64,000 nucleotides of DNA from Streptomyces sp. NBC_01549. GTDB lineage: Bacteria > Actinomycetota > Actinomycetes > Streptomycetales > Streptomycetaceae. The notes under the pieces are model-generated. The model worked only from the letters and a program-made list of their open reading frames with translations, made no database searches and was not told where the DNA came from. The number at the start of each line of letters is the position of its first letter. Position 1 is the stretch's first letter. The translations under genes and the position numbers were made by a program. Of this stretch, positions 10,438-19,272 are shown piece after piece. The stretch spans positions 124,001 to 188,000 of the forward strand of contig NZ_JAPEPW010000003.1 of assembly GCF_026339955.1 (NCBI RefSeq). The letters run 5' to 3'.

Positions 10438-10542
10438 GGACGGAACCCCGCATGCCGAGACTGGTGACGCGGGCGGTGGCCGGTCAGAACCCGAAGGCTC
10501 CCGCACGGCCGTGCACACGCGAAAGGACCTCCGGAGATCCCC

Positions 10543-12792
10543 ATGGTGGCAAGGACAACGACATCGCTGTGGGACCGCTTCGCCGCCTTCGACCCCGGGC
10601 TCATGCGTCTGACCTCCGCGATGCGCGCCGTACTCGGCACCGCAGCGACCCTTGCCGTGCTGACAGCGCTGCGAGAGCCAGAGACGGCGCTGGTGGTCGG
10701 CGGCTTCACCGCGATGACGACTTCACTGGCCATCAGCGACCTGCACCCGCGCAACCAGCTCATCACCCTCGGACTCGGCGTTCCGCTCTCCCTCGCGTCT
10801 CTGTCCGCCGGAGCCGCGCTGACGCCGTACCCGACAGCAGCCGAGCTGATCTTCCTGGTGGTGATCCACCTTGCCGTTCAGGCCCGCCGGTTCGGCCCGC
10901 GCGGGCTGGGCCTGGGGATCTTCGGTTTCATGGCCTTCCTGCTGTCTCAGTTCACCCAGGCCCGGGCAGACCGCCTTCCGCAGCTCGGGGCATCGGTACT
11001 CGTGGCGTTCGCGGCCGTCACGGCCGTCTGGTGCTGCGTCGGCCCCATCACGGCGTCCGAAGCCCTGAGGCGGCTGCGGCACGCATTCGACGTGCGTCTG
11101 CACAACGTCCTGCGGGACACGGCTGCGATGGTCGCCACCGGGCAGGACATCGACACCCGGAGCCGATCGTTGCAGGACCGCCTCGACACACTGCACGCGT
11201 CTGTGCTGCTGATCGAGGACTTTCTCGACGAGCGAGCCGCCGACGAGGACACCGAGGCCCTGCTGCCGCACCTCAGCCGGGTGGAGGTGGCCGCGCAGCG
11301 CCTGGCCGTGCTGGCGGTCCGTGCGATGCGCACGCCGGCGGCACGCAACGATCTGGCGGAACGGACGGCGCGACAGCGGCTCGCCCAGCGGATCCGGGCT
11401 CTCCGGCACCAGCCCACCGTGGGAACTACCTGCGCAGCCGAGCGGTGCGCAGAGGGGTACGAAGGCGGCCCGGCGAACCGGCCGACCGGCTCCGCACTCG
11501 TGCTGGACTGCTTCCCCGCGGTCGACGAACTCGCCGAAGCCCTGCGGGTTCTCGGCCCACGCGACCGCCCGGCAGGACGCCGGACACCTCCACGCAAGCA
11601 CGCCTCACCCACCTTCGGGGCGCTGCCGCACAGGGACACGGACACCGAAAGCCTGAAGCGGGGAGCCACCCGCCAGGCGTTTCAGGTGACGGCTGCCTCG
11701 GCCCTCGCCATCGCGGGCGGCCATCTCCTGTCGCCGCACCTGTGGTACTGGGCCGTCGCGGCCGCATGGGTCGTGTTCATCAAGAACGAGAGCACCGGCG
11801 AGGTACTGCTGCAGAGCCTCCGGCGGCTGGCGGGCACGGTCCTCGGCGTGGTGTTCGGCTACGGCCTTGCCGCCCTGGTCGGCGGAGACGGCTCCGTCCT
11901 CCTGGTCCTGCTCCTGCTGTGCATGTTCGGGATGTTCTACACCCCGTCGCACGCCTACTGGGCCGTGACGTTCTTCATCACCGGCACGCTCGGCATGCTG
12001 CTCGCGCTGATGGACACCTTCTCGACGCACGTGCTGCTCCTGCGTGTCCAGGAGACCGCGCTGGGAGTGTCCTGCGGGATCCTTGCGGCCGTCCTCGTGC
12101 TTCCCACCACGGTCCGCCGGGCCAGTGACGAGGAACTGGTCGGCTTCCTGCGCGTCCTCGACCGCCTCCTTCGGACCGTCGCGGCAGGAAGCACGAACAC
12201 GGAAGCGCCGACGAGCTGGGTCCGCGCGGCACACGACCTCGACCAGGCACTGGAATCCTTCCGCAAGGCCTGCCTGCCCCTCACCCATCCGCTCACTCCG
12301 CAGCGCCGCCGCCGTCACCACGTCCGCCACCTGCTGGAACTTCTTGAAGCCGGCGCGTACCACGCACGGAGCCTGGCCGCCACGGCCGAACGTCTGCCGG
12401 CGGGCCACGTCCCGGAGTGCGCCACCAGCCTCACCGCCGCGGCCGAACGCGCGCACGAGACCGTGACCCACCTGATCCGCGTTGCCGGTCATGGACCGGG
12501 CGCCGCCTCCCACATGGCACGCCCCACGGCTATCAGGGCGCTGTCCCGGCTTTCGGAGGAGCAACGCGTGAGCCGCAACTGGCCGTCGCCGGAGCACCGC
12601 CTGCTGCTGCACATCGATCGCCTCGACGCGACCCTGACCGCGCTCGTACGAGCCTTGGACCCACTCGCCTCGGACCCCGACCGCACCACCGTGGTTCCCT
12701 CCGAGAGAGTGGACATCCCGTTGCCGCACGGCCCGGCCCAGGCTGCCGCAGTGAGCTGCGCCGTCCTCACCGACCGGTGCGAACGCGCCTAG
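10543..12792 (+). CDS. FUSC-family inner-membrane exporter
   Basis: A 749-residue membrane protein with two clusters of hydrophobic helices (about 25-170 and 385-500), each followed by a long soluble helical domain. This is the duplicated layout of the FUSC / aromatic-acid exporter family, whose members (for example AaeB-like proteins) export aromatic acids and related compounds. The start ATG has GGAG 6 nt upstream. It is convergent with the histidine kinase gene (20-bp gap). The adjacent repeated motif and nearby hydrolase and monooxygenase genes suggest a role in exporting or tolerating aromatic compounds, which is inference. Confidence 0.8.
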   Translation: MVARTTTSLWDRFAAFDPGLMRLTSAMRAVLGTAATLAVLTALREPETALVVGGFTAMTTSLAISDLHPRNQLITLGLGVPLSLASLSAGAALTPYPTAAELIFLVVIHLAVQARRFGPRGLGLGIFGFMAFLLSQFTQARADRLPQLGASVLVAFAAVTAVWCCVGPITASEALRRLRHAFDVRLHNVLRDTAAMVATGQDIDTRSRSLQDRLDTLHASVLLIEDFLDERAADEDTEALLPHLSRVEVAAQRLAVLAVRAMRTPAARNDLAERTARQRLAQRIRALRHQPTVGTTCAAERCAEGYEGGPANRPTGSALVLDCFPAVDELAEALRVLGPRDRPAGRRTPPRKHASPTFGALPHRDTDTESLKRGATRQAFQVTAASALAIAGGHLLSPHLWYWAVAAAWVVFIKNESTGEVLLQSLRRLAGTVLGVVFGYGLAALVGGDGSVLLVLLLLCMFGMFYTPSHAYWAVTFFITGTLGMLLALMDTFSTHVLLLRVQETALGVSCGILAAVLVLPTTVRRASDEELVGFLRVLDRLLRTVAAGSTNTEAPTSWVRAAHDLDQALESFRKACLPLTHPLTPQRRRRHHVRHLLELLEAGAYHARSLAATAERLPAGHVPECATSLTAAAERAHETVTHLIRVAGHGPGAASHMARPTAIRALSRLSEEQRVSRNWPSPEHRLLLHIDRLDATLTALVRALDPLASDPDRTTVVPSERVDIPLPHGPAQAAAVSCAVLTDRCERA

Positions 12793-12812
12793 CCGGATAG
12801 ACCAAGTGGTGG

Positions 12813-14021
12813 TCAGGTGCCGGTGAACGTGACCGAGACGGTGAGTCCGCCGCCCTGTCTCGGGCGGGCGGTGACGCGGGCCGCGTGCGCCTGTGCGATC
12901 GATGCGACGATGGACGCGGAGGTGCTGGTGCGCTCCTGGCCGAGGCGCCGGAACGGTTCGAAGAGACCGTCCGCCCGGTCCGGGTCCACGGGTGTCCCCG
13001 TGTTGGTGATGGTGAGAGTCCGGCCGGTGAGCCGGACCCACACCGTTCCGCCGGGCCGGTTGTACCGCACGGCGTTGTCCACCAGGTTCGTCACCAGATG
13101 GAGCAGCAGTACCGGGTCTCCGATGACCGGCATCGGCCCCTCGGCTGCCAGTTCGAGGGAGACCTTCTTCTCCTCGGCCTGGGGCAGCAGTTTCCCGACC
13201 GCCTGATGTGCGGCGTCCCTGAGATCACTCTCTTCGGTCTCGTCCTCGTCGAGGCCGAGGTCGCTGCGGGCGAGCAGCAGCAGCGAGGCGATCAGTTTCT
13301 CCGTGTCGCGGTTCATGGCGAGCAGGTCCTGGCGTATGTCCGCCAGACCTTCCGGGAGCGGGTCGGCGAGCCCCACTTCCAGGATGGTGCGCTGCACGGC
13401 CAGCGGGGTGCGCAGCTCGTGTGAGGCGTTGGCGACGAAGCGACGCTGACTCTCGAAGGACTTCTCCAGCCGGTCGAGCATGCTGTCGAAGGTGCTGGCG
13501 AGCCTGTGCAGTTCGTCGTCGGGGCCGGTGAGCGCGAGGCGTTCGTGCAGGTGCTGTTCGCTGATCCGGCGGGCGATGTCCGTCATGGCGGGGACCGGTG
13601 CGAGTGCCCGGCCGGCGAGGCACCAGCCCATGAATCCGGTGAGCAGGGCGATCAGTGCCAGCTCGATCCCGGACCAGAGCAGCAACTGCTGGAGAACCGT
13701 GTCCTGCACCACGCGCACGGTGCGGTCGGTCAGCCGGAGGCCGATGGCGTCGGCCGGCAGTCGCAGCGGGGACGAACTCGTAGACGTAACAGACGTAGGG
13801 GCCGTCGGAACACGGGGGCACACGTCTTCCGTGGCCGCCCGGTCGCAGACGGATGCGACCACACGCACTACCGGGCAGCCGGACATCCTTGCTTTTCGCT
13901 GATCGGCAGGTCGTCGAAGCCGTCGACGTGAAAACCGGGGCGGCCACCCGCGCAGGACACGACCGGCAAGCGGCCCGATACGGACCCGGCTCCGGCCTCG
14001 TGACCGCAGAGAGGTCGCCAT
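12813..14021 (-). CDS. Sensor histidine kinase with degenerate ATP-binding end, no response regulator nearby
   Basis: Visible parts are one transmembrane helix (about 115-140), a HAMP segment, a HisKA box (FVANASHELRTPLA) and an N-box (LVTNLVDNAVRYN). The glycine-rich G2 segment expected before SIVASIAQAH (normally GLGLSIV) reads TSTSASIV, so ATP binding may be impaired. The first TM helix of a normal two-helix sensor is missing and no response regulator lies alongside. The N-terminal 110 residues are low-complexity and the true start is uncertain. It is probably a decaying half of a two-component system. Confidence 0.7.
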   Translation of the reverse strand: MATSLRSRGRSRVRIGPLAGRVLRGWPPRFSRRRLRRPADQRKARMSGCPVVRVVASVCDRAATEDVCPRVPTAPTSVTSTSSSPLRLPADAIGLRLTDRTVRVVQDTVLQQLLLWSGIELALIALLTGFMGWCLAGRALAPVPAMTDIARRISEQHLHERLALTGPDDELHRLASTFDSMLDRLEKSFESQRRFVANASHELRTPLAVQRTILEVGLADPLPEGLADIRQDLLAMNRDTEKLIASLLLLARSDLGLDEDETEESDLRDAAHQAVGKLLPQAEEKKVSLELAAEGPMPVIGDPVLLLHLVTNLVDNAVRYNRPGGTVWVRLTGRTLTITNTGTPVDPDRADGLFEPFRRLGQERTSTSASIVASIAQAHAARVTARPRQGGGLTVSVTFTGT

Positions 14022-14122
14022 GTGCCCGTTGAAGAGGCATCCATGAATGGAACCCGGAACGGGAGCCGCCTTTCGCCGGCCTGTAGGGGGAAAGACCCGT
14101 TCTCAGAGCTGTACACACAGGT

Positions 14123-14142
14123 GCAGTCACGTGACGGATACC
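14123..14142 (+). promoter_or_regulatory. 20-bp repeated motif, copy 3
   Basis: The sequence GCAGTCACGTGACGGATACC has one mismatch to copy 1 and retains the palindromic core GTCACGTGAC. It ends 58 bp before the metallo-hydrolase start codon, in the promoter region of the three-gene operon. It links this operon to the FUSC/LAL interval as a possible regulon. Confidence 0.55.
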
Positions 14143-14200
14143 GTGCCCACCGGGGTCGCTCGTACGGTTGAGTAAATCCCCCGAATTCCAAGGAAATCCC

Positions 14201-15115
14201 ATGGAACAGATCACCCTCGGCAATGTCTCCATCACCCGGGTATGGGAATACTACGGTTCCGTCGAAATGACGCCCGACACCTTCTTCCCGGAAAGCTCGA
14301 AGGAAGTATGGGAGGGCGGTACCGACTGGCTGACCCCGCATTTCCTGGATTCCGAGACCAACATCGTCAATTCCGCGATCCAGACCTGGCTGCTGCGCAG
14401 CGAGGGCAGGACGATCCTGGTCGACACCGGCGTGGGCAACCACAAGGAGCGTCCCTACGCCCCGGTCTGGAGCCACCGCGAAACGGACTTCCTGGCCAAC
14501 CTCGCCCGGGCCGGTGTCCAACCGGAGGACGTGGACATCGTGATCAACACGCATCTCCACATCGATCACGTCGGCTGGAACACCTACCTGGACGGCCGGA
14601 GCTGGGTGCCCACCTTCCCCAACGCCACCTACCTGATGCCGAAGGACGACTTCGACTTCTGGAACCCCGAGAACGGCCACCAGCCGCTGCTCGGCCGCGG
14701 CAACCAGAACGTCTTCGAGGACAGCGTGGCCCCGGTGCACCAGGCCGGCCTGACGCAGCTGTGGGAGAACAGCCACCAGATCGACGCGAACCTGCGCCTG
14801 GACACGGCTCCCGGGCACACGCCCGGCTCCTCCGTGCTGACTCTCACCTCCGGCGCGGACCGCGCGGTGTTCGTCGGCGACATGCTGCACAGCCCGGTGC
14901 AGATCCTGGAGCCGGACGCCAACAGCTGCTTCTGCGAGGACCCCGCCGGCGCCCGCGCCACCCGCCGCAAGGTGCTGGGCTGGGCCGCCGACAACAACGC
15001 GCTCGTGATCCCCGCGCACCTGGGCGGGCACGGCGCCACCGAAGTCGTACGCGAGGGAAGCACCTTCGCCATCAAGGGCTGGGCGCCCTTCACCCCATAC
15101 ACCGAGCAGGGCTGA
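14201..15115 (+). CDS. Metallo-beta-lactamase-fold hydrolase, lactonase-like
   Basis: A 304-residue protein with the zinc motif THLHIDH, further ligands in GHTPGSS and VFVGDML, and no signal peptide. The fold family hydrolyses lactones, esters and thioesters; AHL-lactonase-like enzymes share this layout. Start ATG 14201 is chosen over an in-frame TTG 33 bp upstream because AAGGA lies 6-7 nt before it. It is the first gene of a three-gene run (22-bp gap to the esterase, then RidA). Substrate unknown; a ring-opening or lactone-cleaving step before the esterase is a reasonable inference. Confidence 0.8.
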   Translation: MEQITLGNVSITRVWEYYGSVEMTPDTFFPESSKEVWEGGTDWLTPHFLDSETNIVNSAIQTWLLRSEGRTILVDTGVGNHKERPYAPVWSHRETDFLANLARAGVQPEDVDIVINTHLHIDHVGWNTYLDGRSWVPTFPNATYLMPKDDFDFWNPENGHQPLLGRGNQNVFEDSVAPVHQAGLTQLWENSHQIDANLRLDTAPGHTPGSSVLTLTSGADRAVFVGDMLHSPVQILEPDANSCFCEDPAGARATRRKVLGWAADNNALVIPAHLGGHGATEVVREGSTFAIKGWAPFTPYTEQG

Positions 15116-15137
15116 AGCCCGGGGAAAGGCACCAGAG

Positions 15138-16631
15138 ATGAACCACCACCCCGAACCCGTCGTGACCACCGCGCAGGGAGCCGTGCGCGGTCTGCGCCAG
15201 GAGGACGGCACCGCTGCCTTCCTGAACATCCCCTATGCCGCCCCGCCCCTGGGCGCCGGCCGCTTCGCGCCGCCCGAGCCGCATGAGCCGTGGGGCGGCG
15301 TACGGGACGCCACTGTCCCCGGACCCAACGCGCCGCAGTCCGAGCGCAAGCTCGGCAGCATCGACATGGCCCCCTACTTCGGCACCGGCTGGAGCCGGAG
15401 CGAGGACTACCTCACCGTCAACGTGTGGACGCCCGCCGTCGCGCAGAGCGACCTGCCGGTCATGGTGTTCGTGCACGGCGGCGGATTCGTCGCCGGATCG
15501 ACGCGGTCCGCGATGTACGACGGTTCCGCCTTCGCCCGCGACGGCGTCGTCCTCGTCACGCTCAACTACCGGCTCGGCATCGCCGGGTTCCTGGACCTGC
15601 CCGGGGCCCCCGCCAACCGCGGTCTGCTCGACGTCGTCGCCGCGCTGCGCTGGGTGCGGGAGAACATCGCCGGGTTCGGCGGTGACCCGGACAACGTCAC
15701 GCTCTTCGGCCAGTCGGCCGGGGCCACCGTCGTCGGCGGCGTCCTCGCCACCGCGGAGGCCACGGGTCTGTTCCGCAGGGCGATCGTGCAGAGCGGCAGC
15801 GGCCTGGGCGCGTTCAGTACTGAGCAGGCCGCCCGCGTCACCGCCGCGGCCGCCGAGGCCCTGAGCATCGAACCCCACGTCGGCGCCTTCGCGGACATCT
15901 CCGACGAGCGCCTGGTCGAGGTCGCCTCCCAGCTCGCGGGCATCGACCTGCAGACCGAGACCCACGGCGACCCGCTGATCGGCCTCAGCCCCTTCAGCCT
16001 CGTCCTCGACACTCAGCCCGCCGCATCCGTCGCCGCCGGCCTCGCCGCCGACGTCGACCTGCTCGTCGGCACCAACACTGAGGAGGGCAACCTCTACCTG
16101 GTCCCGGTGGGCAAGTACGCCACCTCGACCGCAGCCGACGTCGACGAGGCGGCGACGCGCTCACACCCGGATCCGGCGCGGCTCGTCGAGACCTACCGCA
16201 AGTCCCGCCCCGAGGCCTCCTACGCGGAACTGCGGTCCGCAATCATGGCCGACGCCCTGTTCGGCGCGGGCAGCCGCGCTCTGGCCGGCGCCCATGCCGC
16301 CCATCCGGAGTCCGCCACCTACGCGTACGAGTTCGCCTGGCGCTCCCGAGCCCTGGACGGAGAGCTCGGCGCCACCCACGCGGTCGAGCTGCCCTTCGTC
16401 TTCGACCTCGCGGACCGGCCCGAGCTGAACGGCCCCAGCGCCCTGCTCGGCCCCGACAAGCCCCCCGCGGATCTTGCGGACCGCATGCACGAGACCTGGA
16501 TCCGGTTCGCCGCCACCGGCGACCCCGGCTGGGACCCCTACGACACCGAGCGCAGGGCCACGATGCACATCGACGCCGAGTGGACCCAGATCGACGACCC
16601 CCGCAGCCGGGAACGACAGGCCTGGAGCTGA
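15138..16631 (+). CDS. Type-B carboxylesterase
   Basis: A 497-residue alpha/beta hydrolase of the carboxylesterase/para-nitrobenzyl esterase family. Markers are the oxyanion hole HGGGF, nucleophile serine in GQSAGA, and the expected catalytic His in THAVELPF. No signal peptide, so probably cytoplasmic. Length is typical. It sits 22 bp after the metallo-hydrolase and 61 bp before RidA on the same strand. It probably cleaves a carboxylic ester in the same pathway; the substrate cannot be read from sequence. Confidence 0.85.
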   Translation: MNHHPEPVVTTAQGAVRGLRQEDGTAAFLNIPYAAPPLGAGRFAPPEPHEPWGGVRDATVPGPNAPQSERKLGSIDMAPYFGTGWSRSEDYLTVNVWTPAVAQSDLPVMVFVHGGGFVAGSTRSAMYDGSAFARDGVVLVTLNYRLGIAGFLDLPGAPANRGLLDVVAALRWVRENIAGFGGDPDNVTLFGQSAGATVVGGVLATAEATGLFRRAIVQSGSGLGAFSTEQAARVTAAAAEALSIEPHVGAFADISDERLVEVASQLAGIDLQTETHGDPLIGLSPFSLVLDTQPAASVAAGLAADVDLLVGTNTEEGNLYLVPVGKYATSTAADVDEAATRSHPDPARLVETYRKSRPEASYAELRSAIMADALFGAGSRALAGAHAAHPESATYAYEFAWRSRALDGELGATHAVELPFVFDLADRPELNGPSALLGPDKPPADLADRMHETWIRFAATGDPGWDPYDTERRATMHIDAEWTQIDDPRSRERQAWS

Positions 16632-16692
16632 CGCCCGTATGTGTTTTGCCTGCTCACCCCCTTCAGGGATCACCACCGCTTCAAGGAACACC

Positions 16693-17076
16693 GTGACCAG
16701 AACCGTCATCACCACCGAGAACGCCCCCTCTCTCCCGGCCCCGCTCTCCCAGGGCATCCGCAAGGGCCCCGTCCTGCAGGTCTCCGGACAGCTCCCCTTC
16801 GACCCCGACACCGGCGCGGTCGTCGGCACCACCGTCGCCGAGCAGACCGCACAGGTCCTGCGCAATGTCACCGCCGTACTCAAGGCGGCCGGCGCGGGCC
16901 TGGAGGACGTCGTCATGCTCCGCGTCTACCTCACCGACCCCGCCCACCTGCCCGAGCTGAACGAGGCGTATGCCGCGGCCGTCGGCGAGCCCTTCCCCGC
17001 CCGCACCACCGTCTACATGCAGCTCCCGCCGGGACTCCTCGTGGAGATCGACGCCCTGGCCGTGCTGGACGACTGA
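16693..17076 (+). CDS. RidA-family enamine/imine deaminase
   Basis: A 127-residue RidA/YjgF protein. It has the conserved PFPARTTV segment with the substrate-binding Arg, and the C-terminal VEIDALAV with the conserved Glu. Known members hydrolyse reactive enamines and imines, and some act in catabolic operons. GTG 16693 is chosen because AAGGAA lies about 5 nt upstream; a longer in-frame extension to 16474 overlaps the esterase and is not protein-like. It is the last gene of the operon, followed by a strong terminator. Confidence 0.85.
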   Translation: MTRTVITTENAPSLPAPLSQGIRKGPVLQVSGQLPFDPDTGAVVGTTVAEQTAQVLRNVTAVLKAAGAGLEDVVMLRVYLTDPAHLPELNEAYAAAVGEPFPARTTVYMQLPPGLLVEIDALAVLDD

Positions 17077-17092
17077 CACAGCCACAGAACAA

Positions 17093-17135
17093 GGCTGGTC
17101 CGGCGCGGTTCAAGGGGAACCGCGCCGGACCAGCC
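17093..17135. terminator. Perfect 19-bp stem terminator
   Basis: Arms 17093-17111 and 17117-17135 are perfectly complementary around a 5-base loop (AAGGG). It starts 16 bp after the RidA stop, so it very likely ends the hydrolase/esterase/RidA operon. Confidence 0.85.
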
Positions 17136-17233
17136 AGCCATCCCAGAGAGCGCAAAGGGGGAGGACAGGATGGACGGCCGTCTGTCGAAGGCGTGCATCA
17201 ACCTGAGAGTTGTGCCGACGGACCTGCTGGACG

Positions 17234-17284
17234 CCCTGTGCTCCCTGTGCTCCCTGTGCTCCCTGTGCTCCCTGTGCTCCCTGT
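17234..17284. repeat. 9-bp tandem repeat CCCTGTGCT, five copies plus partial
   Basis: Five exact units (17234-17278) and a sixth partial unit. They lie directly before the ATG of the next hypothetical gene and could affect its expression by copy-number change through slippage. In one frame they would encode a Leu-Cys-Ser repeat, but that frame shows no other sign of coding. Confidence 0.8.
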
Positions 17285-17288
17285 CAGG

Positions 17289-18050
17289 ATGCCCTCGCCG
17301 CCCCCAGGCGCTCATCCGGCACGGCGCGTCCACGAGCGCGTGCTCCACACAGCGGCCGCGCTGCCGCCGGGCGCGCTGCAACCGGGCGACGTGAGCGCGG
17401 CCACCGAGGTACGCGCCGGCCTCCTGAACGCCGACGTACCGCCCGCGGCCGACGCGGGCGCCCGCTGCATCCAGCACACGGTCGACGACCTGGGCCCAAC
17501 GGGCCTCTGGACGCTGGCCCGCAACACCGGCATGACCCGCGACGACCTCGCATGGGGCGCTACCGCAACCCTGGCGCGGGAACGCCTCGCACAGCCCGAC
17601 CCTCTCGACGAACTCGCCGCGCAGGCCATCGTGGACGAAGTCGCCGAACGGACCCCATGCCGGTGGGGCCGCCAGCACACCGACGCGGTTCGTGCCGCGC
17701 TGTACCGGACTCTGGCCGACCTCACCGACGTCCTCCTGGAAGTGTCGGAGTCCACCCCGACCCCCCTCCACTGGACCACCGACGACGACGCAGGGCGCGC
17801 CTCGGCCCTGATCGGCGGAGTGGTCCACGACGTGGTGGTCCAGCAGGCGGAGAACTCACCCTCCGCCGCACACCCTGTCTGGCACCACCCTTCGGCCCCT
17901 GCCGCAAGCACCGCCTGGCAGTGGCGGATCACGAACGGACCGGCCAGCCGTGCCTCCCACGGCTGCGGGCCCTTCCCCTCCGCGCTCGCGGCACGGCACG
18001 CCGCGGAGTGCGCGATCACGGCACTCGCCGCCGGGAGATGCAGTCTGTGA
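17289..18050 (+). CDS. Hypothetical protein
   Basis: A 253-residue frame with strong G/C third-position bias. It has no signal peptide, no TM helix and no domain I recognise. Its N-terminal half is helical with many Ala; the C-terminal part contains WQWRITNGPASRASHG and ends AECAITALAAGRCSL. ATG 17289 follows the tandem repeat; the ribosome site is poor (CTGTCAGG), so the start is uncertain. A hairpin terminator follows 68 bp after the stop. Confidence 0.5.
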   Translation: MPSPPPGAHPARRVHERVLHTAAALPPGALQPGDVSAATEVRAGLLNADVPPAADAGARCIQHTVDDLGPTGLWTLARNTGMTRDDLAWGATATLARERLAQPDPLDELAAQAIVDEVAERTPCRWGRQHTDAVRAALYRTLADLTDVLLEVSESTPTPLHWTTDDDAGRASALIGGVVHDVVVQQAENSPSAAHPVWHHPSAPAASTAWQWRITNGPASRASHGCGPFPSALAARHAAECAITALAAGRCSL

Positions 18051-18117
18051 AGGGCGCGACAATTCGTTCGAATCGTTGACACGACATCGCACGCCCCACG
18101 GATAGGCACGCGATCCC

Positions 18118-18154
18118 GTGAGGGCCCGAGCCCCGCCCGGTCTCGGGCCCTCAC
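18118..18154. terminator. Perfect 13-bp stem terminator
   Basis: Arms GTGAGGGCCCGAG (18118-18130) and CTCGGGCCCTCAC (18142-18154) pair perfectly around 11 bases. It lies 68 bp downstream of the preceding hypothetical gene, consistent with ending its transcript. Confidence 0.75.
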
Positions 18155-18750
18155 CCACGTACATACTGCCGCCAACCGGGACATGGTGGCGCCGTCGACC
18201 CGGTCAAGGTTGGAGGTATCGGATCGAGGCCGGGCGCATCCTCGGCGCCAGCGGGGCTCGGTGAGCGGGACGCCGTGCGCAGCCGTCACGGAGCGGGGGG
18301 CGGGCGGCCGCGCACGGCAGGAGCGCCCTGTGCTGTGCGTGGCAGGACGCCTACCGGAATGCTGACACGGGGAACCTACCGACCGACGGACAACGCGCGG
18401 CTGCGTAGCGGCTGACTCACCACCGGCGGTATCGACCGCAGCTGGCAGCGCGCCGTGAACGAGGCCCGCATCGTCTACAAGCAGCGCGAGCAGTCGGCCG
18501 AACCCGGCACATCGCCCTGACATCCGTCCCCGCTGTTCATGGGGTTCTCATCGGCGAGGCCACAGCCCCGAGCCGCCACGCCATCGGGTGATGCGGCTCA
18601 GCCAGGCGAGTGACAGCGGCCACCGCAGGCCCCCACGGGGCGGGCCGGTGTTCCAGGATCGGTGCCGCCGCTGTCTCCGGCGGAATGTGCATCGACAGCG
18701 TCTGTGCCGTGCGATCGGCTCGACCACGACTGTTCGAGGAGTCCCATCCT
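18155..18750. other. Intergenic, with a possible 3' gene remnant at 18419-18520
   Basis: Nearly 600 bp without a convincing gene. From 18419 to a TGA at 18520 one plus-strand frame reads like the end of a coding sequence (IDRSWQRAVNEARIVYKQRE), with no start or upstream part, so it may be a leftover of a deleted gene. The last ~100 bp should hold the promoter of the secreted-protein gene. Confidence 0.35.
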
Positions 18751-19272
18751 ATGCGTTCACGCGTCATCGCTGTCATGGCCGCCGCGGTTGCGGCCACTGC
18801 CGCACTCGCGCACCCCGCCTACGCCGCCCCGCTCGCCGACGGGGTCTACCGGTTCGCGGCTCTCAGCGACGGCAAGTGCCTGGTCTGGCCCAAAACGCAC
18901 GCGAGTATCGGCATGGTGTCGCTGGGCGCCTGCACGGACAACGGGTCCACCTCGGCGAACTGGCAGGTACGGCAACGCCCCAACGGAACGATGGAAGTCT
19001 CCACGCCGGGTTCCAACCCGCGCACCTGCCTGAAGTTGACGACGGACTACAGAGTGATGGTCAACGACTGCGCTGACAAGTACGCCGAGTGGACCGTCTC
19101 CTACGGCTCCGCTGGGCCCGGCAGCGTGGTGTGGGCCGACATCGAGCACACCCCCGGCGACCAATCCAACTCGTGGGGGAAGCTGGTGGACAGTCCCGAC
19201 GTAACCGGTCGAATTGTGGTGAGGAAGGCCCCCATCGAGCCGCACTACTGGGCATTGCAGCAGGTCAGCTAG
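18751..19272 (+). CDS. Secreted protein with lectin-like (beta-trefoil-like) N-terminal part
   Basis: A 173-residue protein with a Sec signal peptide (MRSR, hydrophobic Ala/Val core, cleavage near PAYA-AP at about 27). The mature part opens with DGVYRFAALSDGKCLVW and carries several Cys and Trp residues. This resembles ricin/beta-trefoil carbohydrate-binding repeats, but the match is weak. AGGAG lies upstream of ATG 18751, whereas an in-frame start at 18610 would bury the signal peptide. It is convergent with, and overlaps by a few bases, the toxin gene. Function unknown. Confidence 0.65.
   Translation: MRSRVIAVMAAAVAATAALAHPAYAAPLADGVYRFAALSDGKCLVWPKTHASIGMVSLGACTDNGSTSANWQVRQRPNGTMEVSTPGSNPRTCLKLTTDYRVMVNDCADKYAEWTVSYGSAGPGSVVWADIEHTPGDQSNSWGKLVDSPDVTGRIVVRKAPIEPHYWALQQVS

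Larger units (their letters stand above)
9544..10542. other. Long non-coding interval between LAL regulator and FUSC gene
   Basis: About 1 kb separates the divergent LAL regulator and FUSC exporter. Long frames exist on the minus strand but look like chance GC-rich frames. The interval contains two copies of a 20-bp motif (9884 and 10418) and one possible small gene (10055-10315). It probably carries the promoters of both flanking genes. Confidence 0.5.

Noticed and set aside
9626..10453. 275-residue minus-strand frame in the LAL/FUSC interval
   Set aside because: No domain or ribosome site; residue composition is that of a chance frame, and it crosses two regulatory motif copies.
16474..16692. 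Upstream extension of RidA
   Set aside because: Overlaps the esterase and translates to non-protein-like Thr/Pro-rich sequence; the good ribosome site is at 16683.
17234..17284. Possible CRISPR-like array
   Set aside because: Units are 9 bp and directly adjacent with no spacers; a simple tandem repeat.
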